The position numbers and the translations under genes are program-made. A stretch of DNA of 64,000 bases from Symbiodinium kawagutii (taxonomy: Eukaryota; Sar; Dinophyceae; Suessiales; Symbiodiniaceae), in the NCBI GenBank assembly GCA_009767595.1, contig VSDK01025508.1, positions 187,557 through 251,556 of the forward strand, in the 5' to 3' direction. Under the pieces are notes generated by a model. That model worked only from the letters and a program-made list of their open reading frames with translations. It was not told the DNA's origin and did not search any database. Positions within the stretch are counted from its first letter, which is position 1, and each line of letters begins with the position of its first letter. Positions 58,213-64,000 of this stretch are shown in pieces.

Positions 58213-59825
58213 TCCAAGGCTTCCCGAAGGTCTTGCGCCAGGTCTTCAGCATGGGCCTCAAGCAGCTCCCGGCGCTGCTTGTTCTCCGGGTCAATCCTCT
58301 GGGCCACTGCCTTGGCCTCGTCAACCGAAGTTTGGGAGCGTCGGATCGCATCAAAGTGGGAGACGCCGGCGTCCTCAGTGAACTTGCGCTTCAGAGAGCC
58401 TCGGAACTTGTCCAGGTTGAGGCGCCTCAACACTTCTGCACCCTGCGCATTCTCCTCTGCGACCTGATGTGCCCCCATCTGGAGCTGGGCCATGACCTGG
58501 ACCTGCTTGTCGATGGACTCCAACTGCTTTTCTTTCCAAGCCTCCCGCTTGGCCTGCATCTTCTCGAGAGGAGGGCAGTTCTGCATGGCAGCCTTGATCT
58601 TAATCATCTGCGCGCCATGGGTATGGAAGAAGAGAGTCTTCTGTTCTGCATCATAGTCCGCCTGGACCGGCAGGCAGTCCACCAAGTCAGCACCATCGAA
58701 GTTGGGGTCTTGGTAGGTCTTGACCTCTTCCCGGAGCGTCAACCAGAGATCCGACGGCATCACATCCGCATAGCACTGCTCCGCTGGAGCCTGGGCAAAC
58801 TCGCCAGCATCCATGCATGACTGCTCCTTCAAGGTGGCCGCCTGCTCCTGAGTCAAAGGCTTTGAGCTGCTGATGGGCTCCCAATGCGGTTGCTCGGAGT
58901 CAACAACTATGTCCCCCGACTGCAGCTGAGCTGAGGGGATCTCTTTGGGAATGGGCATGGCTTCAGCCCGGCACTGGGGGCACTTCTTGGCCTTGTGCAT
59001 GTTGGGAGGCCAAGGGCGCATGCATTCCGAGCAGACATGCGAGTGGTGCTCCTCCTGGGCGTCGAGTTCACGGAGTTGCGTGGCATCCCTCTTGTGGACA
59101 TGCTTGGCTTTCCACATCTCCTCGAACTTAAGCTGTTGCTTCATAATGACACAGGCCTCGAAGGCTCGCTCCACCGCAGGGCGTTCCAACGAAGCCTTCT
59201 CAAAGTCCAAAAAGAGCTGAACCACCTCTTCCAGAGTCAAGGAAGGATCGGCAGAGCTTCTGGGTTGCCGCCCCGATACCCGGGAGGGTCTTTTCCAAGC
59301 CTTCCAAGTAGTAGAGCCCGTCCTTGTGCAGCCATTTGATGCTTCCATGGGATGACCCCCCCTCGCCGCCAGGGGCAGGCGTAGGGAGGTCAGAGCCCGT
59401 GACCTCACCATCCGTCTGCATAGCCGTCGTCATGGAAGAAGTGACCACACCCAAAGCAGTGCCACCAACAAGCCCCATCTGGTCATCATTGGAGGTGCGG
59501 GGCGTTTGGCACGCCTTGGCATCCTTGGTCTGCAACTGAGACATCAACTCAGTGAGCGAGGCCAACTGGTTGTCCAACGCCTCCTTGGAGATGCGCTCGC
59601 AAAGTTCATAGTCGGCAGGGTCCTGACCTGCGAGAGTGACATTGGCGACCGAGTCATCATGGTCTTGTTGTTCCGTGCATCCTGTGCCGCTTTCAAGTCT
59701 TCCTCCGGAAGGTCCAGCACCTCAAAGGATGCAAGCGTGTCTTCCTCCGGGAAGTCCACCATCTCCATGTGATTGGGTACGTCCATGGCCGCTTCGGGCA
59801 TAGAAGGACTGGATGAAGCCGCCAT
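58107..59825 (-). pseudogene. Gag-like / N-terminal region of the recombinase unit
   Basis: It starts at the Met at 59825 (MAASSSPSMPEAAMD), shifts frame near 59600 (into MDNQLASLTELMSQLQ) and near 59265 (into SLTLEEVVQLFLDFEKASLE), and runs to 58107. Features: Ser/Pro/Glu-rich N-terminus, predicted coiled coils (MKQQLKFEEMWKAKHVHKRD; EKMQAKREAWKEKQLESIDK) and a zinc-ribbon-like CSEC...KKCPQC about 90-130 codons into the third frame. I do not recognise a specific family. Its position before the recombinase suggests a DNA/RNA-binding or particle protein (inference). Confidence 0.55.
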
Positions 59826-59896
59826 TGCGGTTGTTTGAAGGGTGCTACAAAGCTAAAAAACTATTTTTCTCTCACCAAAGTGGGCACCCAACCAAA

Positions 59897-59911
59897 CTTG
59901 AGCCAAAATGG
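59897..59911 (-). other. Partial dinoflagellate spliced-leader relic
   Basis: On the minus strand CCATTTTGGCTCAAG matches the last 15 nt of the 22-nt dinoflagellate spliced leader. The upstream bases (TTCA) do not match the leader. It lies 72 bases before the ATG at 59825, where a leader would be in a trans-spliced mRNA. Reverse transcription of such an mRNA leaves relics of this type in dinoflagellate genomes (established). The palindromic context at 59902-59925 weakens the case. Confidence 0.5.
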
Positions 59912-59925
59912 TGAACCATTTTGGC
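59902..59925. other. Perfect 10-bp inverted repeat
   Basis: GCCAAAATGG, TGAA loop, CCATTTTGGC. It overlaps the spliced-leader-like sequence. Confidence 0.85.
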
Positions 59926-59931
59926 CATATG

Positions 59932-59981
59932 ATTTTGCAACACATTGCTTGCTCTACGCAGGCTCCAAGCAATCGCAAAAT
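59932..59981. other. Subterminal bulged hairpin
   Basis: ATTTTGC...ATTGCTTG (59932-59951) pairs with CAAGCAAT-C-GCAAAAT (59966-59981): stems of 8 and 7 bp separated by a bulge. It sits directly inside the right inverted repeat. Confidence 0.75.
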
Positions 59982-59998
59982 TGTTATTTAATTGTTTT

Positions 59999-60159
59999 CT
60001 ACAAGGATGGCCACCCCCATGCCATTTGTTGATAATCCCCCTTCTTGTTGGTTCATTTGTTTTTTATTTGTTGGTATGTTGATTGGTTTTATATGATGAT
60101 GGTTGATGGGGGAACATCTTAACTCATGATACATGAGTTGGGGGGTGGCCTTCCACTAC
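59999..60159 (-). repeat. Right terminal inverted repeat
   Basis: Reverse complement of 47648-47810 with about 91% identity. The outer end reads GTAGTGGAAGGCCACC on the minus strand. It shares the inner block CAACATACCAACAAATAAAA exactly with the left copy. Confidence 0.9.
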
Positions 60160-60166
60160 TCTTATA
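60160..60166. repeat. Candidate target-site duplication, right
   Basis: TCTTATA, identical to 47641-47647 and directly abutting the right inverted repeat. Confidence 0.55.
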
Positions 60167-61420
60167 GCACTTCATGGTTGGCGGATCTCCTGAGTCTGAC
60201 AGTCTCATTTAACTCCTACCAGGTTGTTGCAGTGGGTCTGGCCAACTGCATTCCCTGCCAGAGCCTAGGTCTTGCTGGGCCCGACGAATCAGTATATAAG
60301 TGACCAAAATTGTGTACGGTGGAGGCTGAGAACCAATCGCTAAGGATGCCAAGCGGCCAACATTGTGGATGGACCATCCTCAACCAAAGATCACCAAAGG
60401 CATATGTACAAGGTCAATCTCACATCAATCCCATGCATGACCCTGGAAAAGGACCAGCTTTCTTGTGGACCCTGATTGTCATCCCATCACTTCGAGCGAC
60501 CCACAATGAAACTTGCCTCTTTCAACTTCTCCAGTATGGCTTTTTCTGCACTGATTTCCACATCCGCATCTGGGAGGCGACTGCGCCTCAGGGCAAGGCA
60601 AGCGGTGGCGAACAGATCCCAGGATTCTTGCGGGTTGATCGTCAACAAGTTCCAAGGGAGCCATGCCATCTGCTGTCAACCAACCAGTAAAGCAACAACT
60701 TCACATTTATCATGGTTGGATTTTTAGAAATCTAGTCAGGAACCATGGCCAAATAAGAATAGCATGGATTAATAAGTATGGCTTATGGTATGATATGAGC
60801 AGCAACCACAAGCATCAGACATGCACATGGCCTACTTTAAATGGTGGTTGCCACCAATGTTGCACTCTTCGGATGAAATCCCGAATTGCTTACCACTAAA
60901 CATCTTTAAACCACCATTCACTGCAACCAACACACTCCGCGGGAATGGCAACCCGACATAACCCAACCCGTCACTGGGTTTCCCCGCAACTCCTTCAGTT
61001 CCTCCTCGATAGGTGCCATTGCAGCCTGGCAAATCCGACCCGGCAGAGTCGCCTCACCACCCGGCACTAGCAGGGTAGATGTGGGATACTCTCAACTACT
61101 TGGCAGTTTCTTACGGCCAGTTCCTCATCACCAACCAATCAACATCAATCAGCTTACTTATCCCAGTCTCTGCCTAGTTTTAGTCTCTGAGCATGAATTT
61201 CATCCAACGTCAAAAATAACAAAATGGCACAAGTTAACAAATATGGGTTGACCCTGAATTCTACTCCAATCAAAGAGCATTTTTTTGATACAAACTGCAA
61301 AGATACCAAAGATTCAATTCCAAGCATTGAGGTGAGATATTCAAACCGTTTTGAAAAAGAACCATGACTTATATTCAAAGCCATAGAGTGTCTTCCAAAA
61401 CATTCAACGCAAACACTTCT
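60167..61420. other. No gene seen
   Basis: Unique non-coding DNA; the 126-codon plus frame at 60310-60690 has no recognised domain. Confidence 0.45.
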
Positions 61421-61429
61421 CCACAGAAC

Positions 61430-62600
61430 CCCTTTTGAACATTTTCTCTGACACCTTTTGATGACCAGATGGTTTCCCTTGAAACGGTCCGTATCTGAGA
61501 CATTTTCTCTGACACCTTTTGATGACCAAATATGAACCAGTGCCCCTTGGAATTCTTCTGAACCAGTGCACCACCCATAGGAACTCAAGACCTGTGGATT
61601 TTTTCCCGGACGCTTTCCTGCAATCAAGCTGGAATCCTTCTGAACCCCTAAAACAGTCCCTATTTGCAACGGTTTTGCTCTGACAACCCTTTGATGACCA
61701 AACAGTTTCCACTAAAACGGTTCCTATCTGCAACATTTTCTTTGACACCGTTTGATGACCAAATAATTTCCACTTGAAACGGTCCCTGTCTGCATCATTT
61801 TCTCTGACACCTTTTGATGACCAAATATGAACCAATGCTGGTGCCCCTTGGAAACCTTCGCAACCAGTGCCCCATCATAGGAACCCAAGACCTGTGGATT
61901 TCATCCTGGACGCTTTCTTGCATTCAAGTTGGAATCCTTCTGAACCAGTGCCCCTTGGAAACCTTCTGAACCAGTGCCCCTAAAACAGTCCCTATTTGCA
62001 ACATTTTCTCTGACACCTTTTGATGACCAAATGGTTTCCACTAAAATGGTCCCTATCTGCAACATTTTCTCTGACACCTTTTGATGACCAAATATGAACC
62101 AGTGCCTCTTGCAAACCTTCGGAACCAGTGCCCCTTTGAAACCTTCTGAACCAGTGCCCCACAATAGGAACTAGACCAGTTGTTTAATCCCGGGCGCTTT
62201 TGTGCAATCAATTTGGAATCCATCTGAACCAGTGCCACTAAAACAGTCCCCATTTGCAACATTTTCTCTGACACCTCTTGATGACAAAATATGAACCAGT
62301 GCCCCTTGGAAACCTTCGAAACCGGTGCCCCATCATAGGAACTTGAGACCTGTGGATTTTATCCTGGACGCTTTCCCGCATTCAAGTTGGAATCTTTCTG
62401 AATCAATGCCCTTGGCAACCTTCTGAACCAGTTTCCCACCCGTAGGAACTCAAGACCTATGGCGTTTATCCTGGACGCTATCCTGCATTCAAGTTGCAAT
62501 CCTTCTGAACCAGTGCCCCTTGGCAACCTTCTGAACCAGTTTCCCACCCGTAGGAACCTGAGACCTGTGGACTTTATCCTGGACGTTTTCCTGCAGTCAA
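61430..62600. repeat. Irregular cluster of two interleaved short repeats
   Basis: The motif TCTCTGACACCTTTTGATGACC recurs with variation at about 61445, 61502, 61678, 61740, 61800, 62008, 62064 and 62266. It is interleaved with CTTCTGAACCAGTGCCCC and GACCTGTGGATTTTATCCTGGACGC segments. Spacing is variable (about 56-200 bp), so this is a scrambled array. Minus-strand frames of up to 143 codons simply translate it. Confidence 0.8.
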
Positions 62601-64000
62601 GAGTTCAAAAAAGATTTGCTGCAACCAGCTCCTGATTTTTCGAAAGAACAACACTACAATTGATAACAAACATCCCATGTACTCTGCAGCTTGAATTCGG
62701 CTGGAAAAAAAAACCTAAGGATGGCTCACCAAAATGAACGGCATGGATGCTAGCATCACGATGCCGCTTATTACGCTAAACAGCTCGATGACCACTTTCA
62801 CGATCCTTCTGACATACAAGATGACAAAAGTAGCGCTAACAGGAAGGATAATATCAATTATCCCCTCAAGACCACAAAAATTGAAAACTTGCCTGTCCCA
62901 ACTATCGCCTTACGTATTCTACATAAGCCCAACACATATTCATGTTCTTCAACTCAGGCCCTACAAACAGAAGACCAAATACATCATACGCTACTAAAAC
63001 TAAAATTCTTCCACCTGCCGTGCGAAGCCTACGCCTCACGCAGGGCAGGTTTCAGAATTTGCGTTCTAGCGGTGGATCATGTATTTGGTATTCTCGTATT
63101 TCTGAACATCATCCTGAAAAACATGGTAATCAATTTTCAAGGGTGGGGTTTATCATTCAAGACAAAAAATATTTCAGGCCCTATGGTAATTCAACAACTT
63201 CTCAACACTTCATCATTAGCATAATCATTTCAGGTACCGTGGTAGCTCGACAACTTCCGACACAATCATTTTGCAAATTATTTGCGGTTGGGCCATCTCC
63301 CTTATGAATAATTAACTTTGCGACGGGCACATAAATTGTTCCTATTTTTTGTATGTGCCCCCCCCCCGCCTACCCTCCCTCGAGAAAAAACAATATTCCA
63401 AAAAAAATGTTCCAGAAGTCACGGTACCCCCGTGAAGAGTTCCCCAATGCATGGGCCATATTAAATTCATTGTCTTTACGTTCTTGGATGCAAGCTCTTC
63501 AAAAGCACCACTTGGATAAAATCCAAAGGTGCAAGGTAAGTATGATTGCAATTTTTTGAAAACGACCTTGGATTAAAACCAAAGGGACAACGTAATTATG
63601 TTTGCCATGCTTTTAACAATATGATTGTTGATACCTTGGATTGATTTCTGGGGACAACCTCAAATGACCTCTCGATAAAATTCGAAAATCCAATTTGGGA
63701 GGAAAAGGGTCTGAATAATTTTTAGTTCACACCCCCCAATTAAATCCAGGAACCCCAAACGAAGATCTTACTTTAAGTGACCACCGGTGATTGGTGGTAC
63801 CGGGATTGGTGACTCGCAACAAATCTGCATCGTTGTGATTCATTTTGCAGAGTAGTTTTGACATAGTAGGCCGTAACTAGCCAAAGCCACCAACTTCAGT
63901 ATGGCCAAAGTCAAATGGCAAAAGCCTACATAGATTTTTCCCCAGATAGCTGGAAGCTATAGGGGTTCTTACTTCCCAAATAACAGGTCACTGTCGGCGA
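62601..64000. other. No gene seen
   Basis: AT-richer non-coding DNA with a C-run at about 63357-63367. No domain, RNA gene or repeat recognised. Confidence 0.5.

Larger units (their letters stand above)
47641..60166. mobile_element. 12.5-kb composite element bounded by inverted repeats
   Basis: Inverted repeats of about 162 bp lie at 47648-47810 and 59999-60159, each flanked outside by the identical 7-mer TCTTATA (47641-47647 and 60160-60166), as expected for a target-site duplication. Cargo, left to right: virus-like C5 methyltransferase (minus), uncharacterised ORF (plus), LINE ORF2 (minus), methyltransferase-like domain, tyrosine recombinase and gag-like region (all minus). No DDE transposase is visible. 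It may be one element or a TIR transposon into which retroelements inserted. DIRS-like elements also combine recombinase, methyltransferase and RT, but their RT is not LINE-type and they lack such duplications (family knowledge). Confidence 0.65.

Noticed and set aside
57704..58820. Plus-strand frames of 195-225 codons
   Set aside because: Antisense shadows of the minus-strand gag-like/recombinase unit.
61154..62547. Minus-strand frames up to 171 codons with HLVIKRCQRKC-like repeats
   Set aside because: Translation of the irregular repeat cluster.

Overview
The window looks like nuclear DNA of a dinoflagellate, probably Symbiodiniaceae-like; this is an inference. It has very few coding tracts in 64 kb. 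It carries decayed copia-type and LINE-type retroelements whose domain style I associate with dinoflagellates: a Gly/Lys-rich gag, and endonuclease/RT proteins with an appended cytosine-methyltransferase-like domain. It also has a 15-nt match to the 3' end of the dinoflagellate spliced leader, and many low-copy tandem arrays. I see no intact, confidently assignable host gene, rRNA, tRNA, CRISPR array or bacterial-type operon.

Layout: 1-242 contains only A and T. 303-2775 holds short dispersed repeats. 2776-6259 is mostly unique non-coding DNA. 6260-12150 is a three-copy tandem array of about 1.9-2.4 kb units. 12150-22730 is non-coding with a duplicated segment (13.4-15.8 kb against 18.2-19.8 kb). 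23.7-33.8 kb is a longer array of about 0.87-kb units containing an assembly gap (29517-29687). 33.8-42.0 kb is non-coding with microsatellites and a 10-bp-period GATC array. 42.0-43.0 kb is a foldback-like element enclosing a six-unit minisatellite. 43.3-46.3 kb (minus strand) is a truncated, frameshifted Ty1/copia element.

The most notable region is 47641-60166. Two inverted copies of a sequence of about 162 bp (roughly 91% identical by hand alignment), each bordered by the same 7-bp direct repeat, bracket about 12.5 kb. Inside are a short virus-like cytosine-C5 DNA methyltransferase with one frameshift (minus), an uncharacterised 310-396-aa ORF (plus), a decayed LINE (endonuclease, reverse transcriptase, zinc finger, methyltransferase-like C-terminus; minus), and another minus-strand unit with a gag-like region, a tyrosine recombinase and a second methyltransferase-like domain. 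The recombinase, though frameshifted, keeps an R-K-HxxR-W-Y set with Cre-like spacing. The right end has a partial spliced-leader relic and two hairpins.

This could be one composite element or a TIR transposon with nested retroelement insertions; the sequence alone does not decide. 60.2-64.0 kb is non-coding with an irregular repeat cluster (61.4-62.6 kb).
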